Shown: piece by piece, positions 33,760 to 44,449 of the stretch
Numbering within the stretch: position 1 is the first letter of the stretch
Layout: every line of letters starts with the position of its first letter
DNA from: Balaenoptera acutorostrata
Taxonomy: Eukaryota > Chordata > Mammalia > Artiodactyla > Balaenopteridae
Direction: 5' to 3'
NCBI RefSeq assembly: GCF_949987535.1
Contig: NC_080066.1
Coordinates: forward strand, 129,312,335 to 129,376,334
DNA length: 64,000 bases
Program-made: the position numbers and the translations under genes
The notes under the pieces: model-generated
Databases searched by the model: none
The model's input: only the letters and a program-made list of their open reading frames with translations
Told to the model about the DNA's origin: nothing

Positions 33760-34660
33760 TATAAGGAATCACAAAGGGTTACTTATTTTATGTTGAGCGA
33801 CCAAAGGATACTTTTCCAAAAAGTGACATTGAGCTGAGACTAAAAAGAAGGAAATGAGCTGCCACTTGAGCATGTGGGGAAATGTAGTTTAATAAGAAAG
33901 AAAAGCATATGCCAAGTCCTGAGACAACAAAGAATTTTGTGTGCTCAAAAAACATACTGAAGACTAGCCTGACAGAGTTACAATGAGCGGGAAGGTACGT
34001 GGCTCAAGGTGAAATTAGACAGATAGGTGAGATCAAGGAATGAAATATCTTCTAAGTTATGGTCAGAAGTTTAGATTAGATTTCAAGCATAAAAGTCAAT
34101 TGAGAGTTTTAGTCTGCGTTGTGACATGATCCTGTGTTTTAACAAGGTTATTTTTGTTACCGTATGAAGCACTGGTGTCCAATAAAATATATCATGAGCC
34201 AAAAATGCAACCACATATGTAATTTAAAATTTTAAAATAGCCCCATTAAAAAAAGTAAAAATAAACTGGTGAAATTAATTTTTAATAATATTTAATACAA
34301 TATAGCTAAAGTGTTATCATTTCAATATGTAATCAATCAAAAAGGTATTAATTAAAATATTGTATATATATTATACTAAGTATTCAAAATCACATGTGAT
34401 TTTATGTGGATAAGCCATGTTTCAAGTGTTCCATAGCCACCTGTGGCTATTGTCTATTGTAGTGGGAAGAAGAGAAGTAGAAAGTAGATCGGGCAAAAGT
34501 GAGAGTTGGAGCAGGGAAACTTGTTATGGAGTGGTTAGTATTGTCTGGGTAAGGCATGACTGTGGACAGGGCAAGATGTTGGGAGCAGAAATTGAGGTGA
34601 GATGGGAAGACCTGAGAGAAATGAAATTAGCCAAGGAGAAAATCATGGACATTTAAGACA
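33760..34660. repeat. Copy of the ancient repeat, split by a hAT element
   Basis: The left part (33760-34169) holds AAAGTGACATTGAGCTGAGA, GCATATGCCAAGTCCTGAGA and GTTGTGACATGATCCTGTGT. After the hAT element the repeat resumes at 34465 with GTAGAAAGTAGATCGGGC, GAGTGGTTAGTATTGTCTGG and GTAAGGCATGACTGTGG, in the expected order of the same family seen at 7295-9380. Confidence 0.5.
34170..34464 (+). mobile_element. hAT-type MITE with inverted ends
   Basis: A 295-bp AT-rich element. The left end is CACTGGTGTCCAATA and the right end is TATTGTCTATTGTAGTG, which pair as imperfect inverted repeats. Inside are GTGATTTTATGTGGATAAGC and CATAGCCACCTGTGGCTATT, typical of a widespread mammalian hAT MITE beginning CAGTGCTGTCCAATAG. 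The flanks GTATGAAG (34162-34169) and GGAAGAAG (34465-34472) agree at 6 of 8 bases, the right length for a hAT duplication. Confidence 0.75.
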
Positions 34661-35605
34661 AAGTAGATTGGATATATACATTGGCATCCTTGAAGAGAAG
34701 TAAAATAGTAAAAATATTAAAATTAATTTGTTTAAACATTGAAGAAGTCATAAACAATTTTGTATTTTGAAAGGACACAATATGTCCCAGGCAAAATTGA
34801 CACATAATGTTTAACAATGTGATATGCCTTATTAAAATTTCCAAATTTCAAAATTAAAGCACAAATCTTTGTTAGGCAAGCAAAAAGATTGCTAAGTATG
34901 AGTATAAAAAGCATCTGTGTTTTTTCATAGTCCTCTATCACAATGTTTGGTACTATAAGATTTTGAATAATACTTATAGAGTCTTGAGGAAAAATTGTAT
35001 ATTCAACTGGAAAGTTGTTCAAAGGCAAAGGCATAAAACAAAAATGTTCTGAACATGCAAGAACTCATGAACGTTAGTTTCTTTAATCTCTTTTCAAAAA
35101 AAAAAAACTATAGTACAAATATTATGCCAGAAGCATTAACAGAGAACCTATGTCCAAAAGAATAACAGTGAACATGATTTTTATTTAACTGAAGGACTGA
35201 AATATAATTAAATGTGGAGATTAAAATTCCAAAGACAAATATACATCTTTCAAACCTTCATAATGAATGACTTATGTAGCAAAAGTTGGAAGAAAAACTT
35301 CTAGAGAAGGTGAGAAGTAGTGAAGTACCTTTTAATGTCAGTGGTTAAAAGAAAGGTATTTGAATCTAATAAAGAAAACAATGGAGGTATAAAAGTAGTA
35401 AAAGATAAAATAAAACACTAAGAAAAATGATATAATCAACTAAAATTGGATTGTAGATTGGGGGAGGAAAAGGAAGAAGAAATACAAACATGCTAATTTA
35501 GTTATTATACATACAAAAAGTGTATTGTATTAGTTAAATTTATGGCTTTAAATGTAATCAAGAACAAACTTAGAACAAAATATAACTCTTCCAAATTTTC
35601 AGAAG

Positions 35606-35610
<5 letters not shown>

Positions 35611-35653
<43 letters not shown>

Positions 35654-35658
35654 TTTGG

Positions 35659-35704
<46 letters not shown>

Positions 35705-35739
35705 TATACGCACACACACACACACACACACATACCAAA
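35611..35739. repeat. (TG)n-(TA)n-(CA)n compound microsatellite with inverted arms
   Basis: (TG)20 at 35611-35651, then TATTTTGG, then (TA)n at 35659-35708, then CG and (CA)11 at 35710-35732, ending TACCAAAA. The TG and CA arms and the TTTTGGTA/TACCAAAA elements are inverted copies around the TA core, so a long hairpin can form. Open frames over it code only Cys-Val, Ile-Tyr or Thr-His repeats. Confidence 0.95.
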
Positions 35740-36333
35740 AAAAGCAAAACTAATACAAACATGTTGTGAAATTCTCATAAAATCCTGTAGAAATAGAAGA
35801 AAATAACATAGGATATAGGAACTGAGAGTATATATATCTGCCATTCCTATAAGTGTAAATGAGATAAAACTCACCAATTTTAAGACTTTCAGATTTGATC
35901 ACAAAGTAATACCCAGGTAAAAACAGTAAACAACAGACATAACTAGAACAAAGTGATGTAGAAAGGATGAAATTTAAAATATCAGTAAAGGGAGAAAATA
36001 GGGGTTCTTACTTTAAGATTATGTTGCTTTAGGGACAAAGGTATTAAATGAGGTAAAGAACAGCCCTTCATAATGAAAAATTGTATGCCAACATGAAGAT
36101 CTAATATATGTGAAAGTAATGTGAGCCAGCATTCACAAAATAAAAATGGCAGGATATAGAATGTGATATTAACATACATTTGTTAAAATGCACAATAATA
36201 GGTAAGGAATAGTAAACTCAAAGTCATTTGAACTTATATAACTACTGAATTTTGTGCCTGAATATAGACAATGGTCCTTTCCAGATTTTCATGGAATATT
36301 CAAAATATGACTGTATTAGGACATATTTTAGGA

Positions 36334-36549
36334 CAGGACCATACAATATGACCTATGTGCCAAATTTGGTCTGCTGCCTGATTTTGTAAATAAAGTTTTA
36401 TTGGAACACAGGCATGCTTATTCTTTCATGTCTATGGCTGGTTTTGTGAGCCAATAACAGAGCTGAATAGTTGAGAGGGAGACTGTATGGACCACAAACT
36501 TGAGAACATTTGCTATCTTGCCCACTAGAAAAATGTTTGCTGATTTCCT
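36334..36549 (-). mobile_element. hAT-Charlie-type MITE inside the L1M
   Basis: Phrases GTGCCAAATTTGGTCTGCTG, GTAAATAAAGTTTTATTGG, AACACAGGCATGCTTATTC, GTCTATGGCTGG, ATAGTTGAGAGGGAGACTG and AAAATGTTTGCTGATTTCC match a common hAT MITE with ends CAGGGGTCGGCAAACT, here in reverse of the usual listing. It splits the L1M endonuclease region, which resumes to its right. Confidence 0.75.
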
Positions 36550-37980
36550 AAATTATTTAATGAACACTAATAATTACAAAGTATAAAGAGTATAAATATG
36601 TGTGTATATGTATATAGATATTGATATAATCTGTGATCACAATGTATTAAAAATAGAATTGAAAGAAAATATTAGAAAATAACCACCACAACAAAACTTC
36701 TTACTATCTAAGGAAGGAAGCTAATTTTATGAACTCAAATTGTTATGAAAAAACACTAACCTTAAAGAAATGAGTAAATAAAAATCAGATAAAAAATACC
36801 TAAAAGTAATAATGAAAAACCATAGATAAGCACATATATGATATAGTTCAAGTAATGCTCAGAGGAAAACCTTATAGCCATAAGGAATTGTGCTAATAAA
36901 TAAGAGAGAATGAAAATAAATCAATTAAAGACCAAATTCAAAAATTTAAAACAATAAAAATAAAATAAAATTGTAGGATGCGAAGTAGAAAGATCGAATT
37001 AGGAAAAGAATAATAGAATCAATAAATAAATTCAGGAGGTGGCTTTTTGAAAAAACAAATATATATTATGTAACCTAACCAGTTAAAATTAAATAAAATA
37101 AAAAATAAGGGAGTATAAACACAGAGAACATGTTTAAAGAAAGATAAAAGACTACTTTGATGAAGTGAATTTGAAATAGTGGTTGTTTTCAAAAGAAATG
37201 CTTTATAAAAGAAATAGTTTAGGCTATTAAATTTACCCCAAAAGAAAGAGAAAATCTAAATAGACAAATTACCAAAGAAGACAAAGGGAATATTGTCAAA
37301 AATCTACCCATCTCAAAATAGTAGGCCCAGATTCCATCATCCTTTAAGGTAAATTCTACAAAATTGTTAAAGAACCAGTAACACCACTGCTACTTAAACT
37401 GTTTCAGGACAAAGAAAAAAAGGGGCAACGTCCAATGTCATTTTATGAAGTGAGCATGACACTGATAACAAAACCTAAAGAGAAGGGCACAAAAGATGAA
37501 AATTATAGACCAACCTCACTTATGAACAGGATGCAAATTTATGTTAAATGCAACATTAGCTAACCAAATCAAACAGCATATTAAAATTACCTAAATGGGA
37601 CATGTTCACTAAATGTTAAAATGGTTCAATATCTGTGAAGCTAATAATATAATTCATCATGTTAGAAATCAAAACAGAAAAATCACATGTGCAACTCCAA
37701 AGTGATCAAAAGACATTCAATAAAATTAAATATCCATCTTAATAAAAAAAAATTGTAAATGTATGAATTATGTTAAAAAGTTTCAAAGTATATATTTATC
37801 TTAACCCTAAATTCTTTATAATGCACAATGAAGAAAAGGCTAGGAAAAATTGTATTCAAATCATTAATAACATGAAGATGTCCATTATTACTGGTATTAT
37901 TTATGACAAATATGGAGATACCAGCCAATACAATTACATAAGAGGAAAAAGTAAGATATAAAATTAGAAAATAGGCATAT

Positions 37981-39430
37981 ACTTATCCTTATGTCATTAT
38001 AGTATATAAATTATTTGTTTATATTTTGCATATATACAGACATATATATGCTAACCAAAATATTACAAAAAATAAACCCAGCAAGAATTCACAATTTCAG
38101 TAAAGTCTCTAGACACTTCCAAGGTGTTTCATAAGAACATATCCATACAAAGTCTATTGTTGTATATGGGTTTGTTTAATCAAGAGAGAACGAAAGATCA
38201 TAGCCAAAATGTGGGAAGAGAATAAAATAGGTAAAATTGTCATATAGTTTTAAAATATAACAATGTTACATAGAGTTTGATGTCATCTAATGGAATATTG
38301 ATTATATGTTTAAAACTCTTAGTTTAAGTGGAGTAAACATTTTTATAGTTGGTGTCTTCCTGCCTTAACACAGGAAGTAAAAATGCATTTATTAATATGG
38401 ATTAGAATATGACTAACTATAACTCACCGAGAGTTTTGAATAAATGTCCCTTCAATTATGAAAATTTATATAAAATATTTATAGAACATAATTGGCTCAA
38501 ATATTAAGAAAATAATGTTCATACAATTTTTGTATGCAACTTTGGCCTCAAACTCTAAGAAATGTTCCTAGTATTTAAGTGTGAAGAAAGTAATTTCTTT
38601 ATTGGAAAGCTCACTGAATATTGATTCTCACTTTTCTTCTGCCAATGCTAATGTTTATTAGTGATATTTAGATTATAATTGTCAGGAATTGGCTAATATT
38701 TTATATTAATCTTAGCGGTTATTTTATGTACATCAAAACATTAGAAAATATTCACCTCTGGTATGTACAGTTTGAAAAGTAAGGTTTACAGAAAAAGAAA
38801 AGAAGTACATTTGTGCTGCTGAGATTGCACCTTCTATTCTAATAACCTTGAAAATTAAACTTTTCACACCTCAGGTAGGAAATTTCTAATGATTGAATAT
38901 TCATGTACTATTCAACAGCGCATCAAATGAATGTGGCAGTTTTCTGATTTCAACTGAATGTAATGGTGAAATGTAGAATAATGATATAAAATGTAATTTT
39001 ATCCTTTCTTTACTCTTAGAACATGAAATTTATAATTTTCTCATTATACAAGTAACTGTAACCACCAAGAATATCATAAAAATCAAATTATAAAATGGCT
39101 GCATTTGTGATTTTTAAATAATATTTTCAATTTTCCCTCCCTTACCTTAACCTACCTTTGATAATCCACATGCCTGAATTATTTTAAATTATAAAACCCT
39201 CAAATGCTAATTAATCAGTTTATAATTTCCAACCTCAACTAGTGCTTTAGTATACCAATTTGAATTTTTTAACTTTATTCAACTCTCTCCCTTATTTAGT
39301 TATTTCAGGAAATTTACTACTATCCTAGATACCCCACCCCCACTCCATTTATTTTCAGCAGATGAAAGATCTTTAATTGAGGGGGGGGGGGAAATCTATC
39401 AATACTTAACTTTTCTTCTCATTCTCTTTC
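37981..39430. other. Unique AT-rich non-coding DNA
   Basis: No gene or recognised repeat. A G11 run lies at 39381-39391, just left of the hAT transposon relic. Confidence 0.45.
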
Positions 39431-39431
39431 A

Positions 39432-40470
39432 TGGTAGTCCTTAAAGTGTGGTCGGTGGACAACTAGGGGTCACTGAGGTCAAAATTATTTTTATAATATT
39501 AAGATATCCTTTGCCTTTTCACTGTGTTGATATTTGCAGTGATGATGGAAAATCAATGGTGGGTGAACTGATGGTACCTTATTACAAATCATGGCAGAGG
39601 TGTAAAACTGTTATACTAGTCATTCTACTCCTCACTGCCCTGCACTTGGAGAAAACAAAATGCTAGTTTAACTTAAGAATGTCCTTGATAAAGCAGTAAA
39701 ATATTTTGATTATACTAAATTTCAACTCTTGATTATATACATTTTTATAAATATCCTGAATGATGACAATGGCAAATATACACAGAACACTTCTGATGCA
39801 TACAAAGTATGATATTTTTCTTGGGGAAAATAACTTGTGTGAGTGTGTGTGGGTTATAAATTGAACTAGCCACTTTATAAACAAAACACCATTTTTACTT
39901 GAAAGAACAACTTATACAGTGAGGTTATTTCAACTTGGGTATTTGGCAGACATTTTCACACAAATAAATACAGGGGACCTTTTATTTCAGGGAAACAACT
40001 GACATTTGTTGCCAATGAAAACATGTGAGCTTTTAAGTGAAAATTAGGAGTTTAGACAACTTATACCATCCACTGTAGATTGATGACTTCCCAATACTTA
40101 AATATTTTCTGGTAAATTGATAATAATATTAGAGAATATATATTTTTATATTGTATATTAACCAATATTTTTCAAATGACCAAACATAATGTTACAACAT
40201 CATACATGGATAAAATAGTCCATTTAAAGTATAGATAGACTGAATGAATTTATTATTAAAAGAGTATTAAAAGTTCATTGATATAGTTTCAGATTCCACA
40301 CTGTAGTGAGCCTGTAGAAAACTACCACTTGATGAGTTTTAATGTAGTATTAAAGAAGACCACTCACAAATATCTAAAAAAAGACTATTAAAATACTCTT
40401 CTGTGTGAGGTGTGTTTGCCTCATATACTTTAATTACAACAGCGTATCACACCAGAGAGACTACTATCTG
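39432..40470 (+). pseudogene. hAT (Charlie-like) transposon with transposase relic
   Basis: The left end has the hAT start in decayed form, followed by AAGTGTGGTCGGTGGAC, TGAGGTCAAAATTATTTTTA and TTTGCCTTTTCACTGTG. From about 39540 the plus strand follows the transposase of a Charlie/ZBED-like hAT element. In shifting frames one can read SDDGKSMVGELMVPYY, then a form of LTALHLEKTKC, then RTLLMHT, then KTPFLLERTTYTVRLFQLGY with LADIFTQIN. Further on comes DNA matching the C-terminal hAT dimerisation region (TTCATTGATATAGTTTCAGA, CTACCACTTGATGAGTTTTA, GTATTAAAGAAGACCACTC) up to CTTCTGTGTGAGG. Many stops and frameshifts; no product possible. The right end is lost. Confidence 0.78.
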
Positions 40471-41156
40471 CTAGATATTTGCTTACAATCTTGGAATACG
40501 ACATTGAACCAGATGATAAAGTACTTGTTCTCACTGAGCACACATAACTGTTCCTTGCTGTATCTCTGGATCTTGGGACAAATAGGAGTATAATGATTAC
40601 TGATTTAATTTTTTAAGTAGTTCTGTTCTCTGACCTCATATTCTCAGTTAATTTTGCTGATATCTCTTTCACTATTTGCTACACTTCCCTTTCAAAAGTG
40701 TTTATTCATTAGGGTACTGCTTTTATTGTCTGTATACTTTCTTTCTGGGTACTTGTTCACTTACCTGTCCCCCAAATGCTCTTGGCCCCTTAAATATATA
40801 TTGCTAATTTTGGCCACTATTGTAAATTTCAAAAACTTCAAATTTGAATTTCCAATTACCTGCTTTACTCCTTTGCCTAAAAATAGCAATAACCATTCAA
40901 ACTAACATGTCTCAAAACAAATCCAGTTCTCTATCTCCACTCCTTCTTCATGGCAAAGACTTCTCTTCTACTAGAAAGAACATCTGAATAGATTTGCCAA
41001 TTGTATCACATCAGCATATCGTGACCATATTTTTTTCACGTTAAAACTGAGTAACACAATCAGTCTGATTTGTGTGACTGTGTATTATTTGTTTCATTGA
41101 TGTCCTACTTTTATGCAGTGTATCATTTATTCTGCTTTAATCTCTAGCATGCTTTT
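40471..41156. other. Non-coding, no feature recognised
   Basis: An 83-codon open frame at 40654-40905 has a hydrophobic start but no known similarity. No repeat is recognised. Confidence 0.4.
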
Positions 41157-41470
41157 ATTTTTTAAACACTTTTTATTGAGGTGAAATTCATATAATAAAA
41201 ATAAACCCTTTTAAAGTGAAAATTTCTGTGGCATTTACTACATTAACAATGTTGTACAACTATCACCTCTAATTCAAAATATTTTCATCACCTCCAAATA
41301 AAACCTTGTTCCTGTTAAGCAGTTACTCCCCAGTCCTTCCTCTCCCAGCCCCTGGCAACCACTCACCACTAAACTGCTTTCTGTCTATATAGATTTATCC
41401 TGGATATTTCATATAAATATGAAACAGCTTCTTTCACTTAGTATAATGTTTTGAGGTTTATGCATGAAAT
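41157..41470 (-). mobile_element. Old L1 3'UTR fragment, antisense
   Basis: ACACTTTTTATTGAGGTGAA, CATTAACAATGTTGTACAAC, CTATCACCTCTAATTCAAAA, CAGCCCCTGGCAACCACTCA, CTGCTTTCTGTCTATATAG and CTTCTTTCACTTAGTATAAT are in the order of old L1 3' ends (L1MA/MB-like). Confidence 0.85.
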
Positions 41471-42184
41471 ATATATCAGTATTTCATATTATATTTCATT
41501 TTATCAGAATTAACTTTTCTGATAAAAGCCAAGATGCATGATAGAACTTCAGAAACCTCAATCAGTATGTAGAAATCATAAAGCTAGCCTCAGGATTTGG
41601 AGATAAGGTTATACACTTAGAATAATAGTAGTAAAAAGCAACCACAAACCCTCATAAAATGGACAACTTAGGGGTGTCAGTAATAGATTAACTTAAGAGA
41701 GGATGTCTTGGTAAGTGCTGTCACTGGAGACTTGAGTGATATCATGTCCAATCAAAAGGATCTGAATGTATCCACAGACTAGGGAAAAATGAAACTCATT
41801 CAATTGTGCTATAATCTTATTTTCAGAAATAAAGATGTGGTAAGTATTAATAGATAATAGAAAAGTAGATAAAAAGAAATTGTAAGTATTTAGTGAACAC
41901 ATTCCAAAGGAAAGAGAAAATGAATCTGGCAGACACAGTTATTTAATTCACAAGGGAAATCTATTCTGTTGTGAGGCAGAAATAGTTTATCAGGCTTCTC
42001 AGTAGACAGGATGAAATATCATTCAAGACAGTCGAATTCTTTGCTGTGATTCTATGCTCATCAAGAGACCTTGAGGTTATTTGTTTAGAAGTTTTATACT
42101 GATAAGAACTCCCATGGATAATGGACATGAGTTTTCCCTTTTGGAAACAAATACACTGGATTTCTGGTATGCAAGGAGTCTGTT
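41471..42184. other. Non-coding, no feature recognised
   Basis: No gene or clear repeat. Open frames at 41693-41902 and 41961-42278 on the minus strand resemble nothing known. Confidence 0.4.
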
Positions 42185-42270
42185 TTGCATTAATCAGTCT
42201 ATGACACCTAGCACAGTACCTGACACAAGCCACACTCAGTAAATGTGAGCTGAATGAACTAGTAAGTGAA
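42185..42270 (+). mobile_element. L2-like 3' tail fragment
   Basis: CACCTAGCACAGTACCTGAC, then CACACTCAGTAAATGTGAGC and TGAATGAACTAGTAAGTGAA match the end of L2 (and L2-tailed MIR) elements. Confidence 0.6.
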
Positions 42271-43738
42271 CAAAGCATATATAATGCTTTGTTGTGCTTA
42301 ATCTTGATGTGGATAGAATAAGTTGAAGTAAAATATACTATGTTAGTCAGTTTACCATCTTTTCTCCAGCATAAATAATTTGGAAAGTTGGGTTATTGAA
42401 TGTTTAATCATCCATTATATTACTGAATAGAAAAAAATAAATTCATTAACAATCTGCCTAGGATAATTAAAGGAATAATTTGATTGGAAAAATTAAAATG
42501 ATTGATATAGATATTAATATGGTAAACATCCAGTAGAATCAGGAGGATTTTTTGCCAAATATTATTATTCAGAGATAGGATACACAGAGATATTGTTCAG
42601 CAGATATACTGGTTTCCTAAGAATGATTCAGATTCTCAAGATATACAAGAGCTCTCAAGATTCCACTCTGGAAAATACTTTCTACTTGGAAAAATTGCTG
42701 ATATTATTAACTCTGGAAAGCGTGAGATCCCCATGGACTTCCTTTTTGGTAAGAAATCTCAGGGATAATTGCAAGAGCCATTTTTAATAAGATAGGTTAG
42801 ATTGCTGATTAGTTTGTTTTTTTTCAAATTACATTTTTGTAATTTTTTACTTGAAGACATTTCTACTGTATTATAGCAATGTTGAAACTTGCTCACAATT
42901 CAGCAGATTTTGTTCTCTAAGGATCCCAGCTGTCTTAGTATATTAGTCCTATTATTAAATCTTCCTTTTATGGTGATCTATTCTAAATGAATATATATTT
43001 ATTGAAAGCCTTTTTTTCTTCTTACCTTTGTAGTGATTTTCAATAAAGACTATTATTATGTCAAGAGTTTATGAAAATAGTTTTCTGACCATGTTGCCTA
43101 GTGAGAGTTATGACAGCTCTCAGAAACATTTTATGTGGGTGTCTTAGTCAATTACAATGAAATGCTGCTTGCAGTGAATCCAAGGGGATTAGGGAGAAAA
43201 AAATGGGTAAGCACAGCATTTCCTACTTGTGCAAAGTACTTGATTGTATCCTCCAAATTCCAACAAGTATTCCAAAGTGCAACTCCTAAAAGGATTGGCA
43301 ACTCTATTTCATTCTCATGCTTCGTTTTCTAACATGGTCTTATATTTTGTGGTTATCTATAGGATTAAGCAGTACTTTCCTCAAAGTAGACCAAAATAAT
43401 ATCTCACCATTATCTCAAAAAGTGTTGGTTAGAGCTAATCAAAAACTAAGAACTCTTTTCATCACCTATGTTTATGTGAGAGGATTTTTTTTCAAAAGTA
43501 TGAAAATTTTAGGGCCACTGTGTACTTTCTTAGAAGAAAAAGATGATTGACTTCTTCTAAACTATATATGTAATCTCTCACTGAATTTAGTTGGTTAATT
43601 CTTCTGGGTATAATTGGATACATAATTCCTGTGTTCACATAGTGAAGTGAAGTGGGAAGATTTTCCCTTGTTCCTAGTTAGAGAAGATGGCACAGATTGA
43701 TGTATTACAGAGGGCTGTGTTGCCTTCTGAAATGTAGA
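42271..43738. other. Non-coding, no feature recognised
   Basis: AT-rich DNA with several short open frames (42593-42787, 43135-43332, 43317-43550) but no known protein and no recognised repeat. Confidence 0.4.
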
Positions 43739-44123
43739 GATGCTAAGTCTTTTTTTTTTTTTTTATAACATCTTTATTGCAGTATAATTGCTTTACAATG
43801 GTGTGTTAGTTTCTGCTTTATAACAAAGTGAATCAGCTATACATATACATATACATATGTTCCCATATCTCTTCCCTCTTGCATCTCCCTCCCTCCCACC
43901 CTCCCTATCCCACCCCTCTAGGTGGTCACAAAGCACAGAGCTGATCTCCCTGTGCTATGCGGTTGCTTCCCACTAGCTATCTATTTTACGTTTGGTAGTG
44001 TATATATGTCCATGCCACTCTCTCACTTTGTCACAGCTTACCCTTCCCCCTCCCCCTCCCCATATCCTCAGGTCCATTCTCTAGTAGGTCTGTGTCTTTA
44101 TTCCTGTCTTGATGCTAAGTCTT
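43739..44123 (-). mobile_element. Recent 5'-truncated L1 insertion with target-site duplication
   Basis: A 358-bp L1 3' end in reverse. The T-run (43753-43764) is the poly(A) tail. The 3'UTR reads TAACATCTTTATTGCAGTAT, GTTAGTTTCTGCTTTATAAC, CAGAGCTGATCTCCCTGTG, CTATGCGGTTGCTTCCCACT and GTCTGTGTCTTTATTCCTG. Perfect 13-bp flanks GATGCTAAGTCTT lie at 43739-43751 and 44111-44123. Low divergence and intact flanks mark it as one of the younger L1 events here. Confidence 0.95.
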
Positions 44124-44449
44124 AACACTGAAATTTTAATAACTTTGAAGTGATTGGATGAATTGAGAAACTCTTGAAGACTGAGGACTGCTGTGTACCT
44201 TTAATACATTTCTGGGGTGTTCTATACTTATTTGTAGGACACTTTTACAAACTTGGTGCATATATTTATACATTGGAATACATAATTTGGTCTTATTTGT
44301 TTTTCAAGCTCAGCCAGATCCCTTTGCTCTCCATGGCTAGATAACCTCATAAAGTTTTCTTTATGCTTATGTTAGAGTTACAGATACCTGTAACCAAAAT
44401 ATGTCTGGTATGTAACACACAAAAACCTTTTATTGAGGACAATTCCATT
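44124..44449. other. Non-coding, no feature recognised
   Basis: Short stretch of ordinary AT-rich DNA between an L1 tail and an ancient repeat. Confidence 0.4.

Larger units (their letters stand above)
34680..37980 (+). mobile_element. Ancient L1 (L1M type), sense strand, decayed
   Basis: One of only two L1 pieces on the plus strand. The ORF2 part is clearest. Endonuclease-region phrases are CCAGATTTTCATGGAATATT and TAGGACATATTTTAG, then, after a hAT insertion, CTGTGATCACAATGTATT. Linker phrases are GCTCAGAGGAAAACCTTAT and AGGTGGCTTTTTGAAAA. Reverse-transcriptase phrases are GTAAATTCTACAAAATTGTT, AAAATTATAGACCAACCTCA, GATGCAAATTTATG and TAATTCATCATGTTAGAAA. The 34680-35600 part fits the 5' region only loosely. 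No frame survives. Confidence 0.68.

Noticed and set aside
39448..39666. 72-codon frame taken as a possible small gene
   Set aside because: Its second half matches part of a hAT transposase and the reading breaks before and after it; it is a piece of the decayed transposon.
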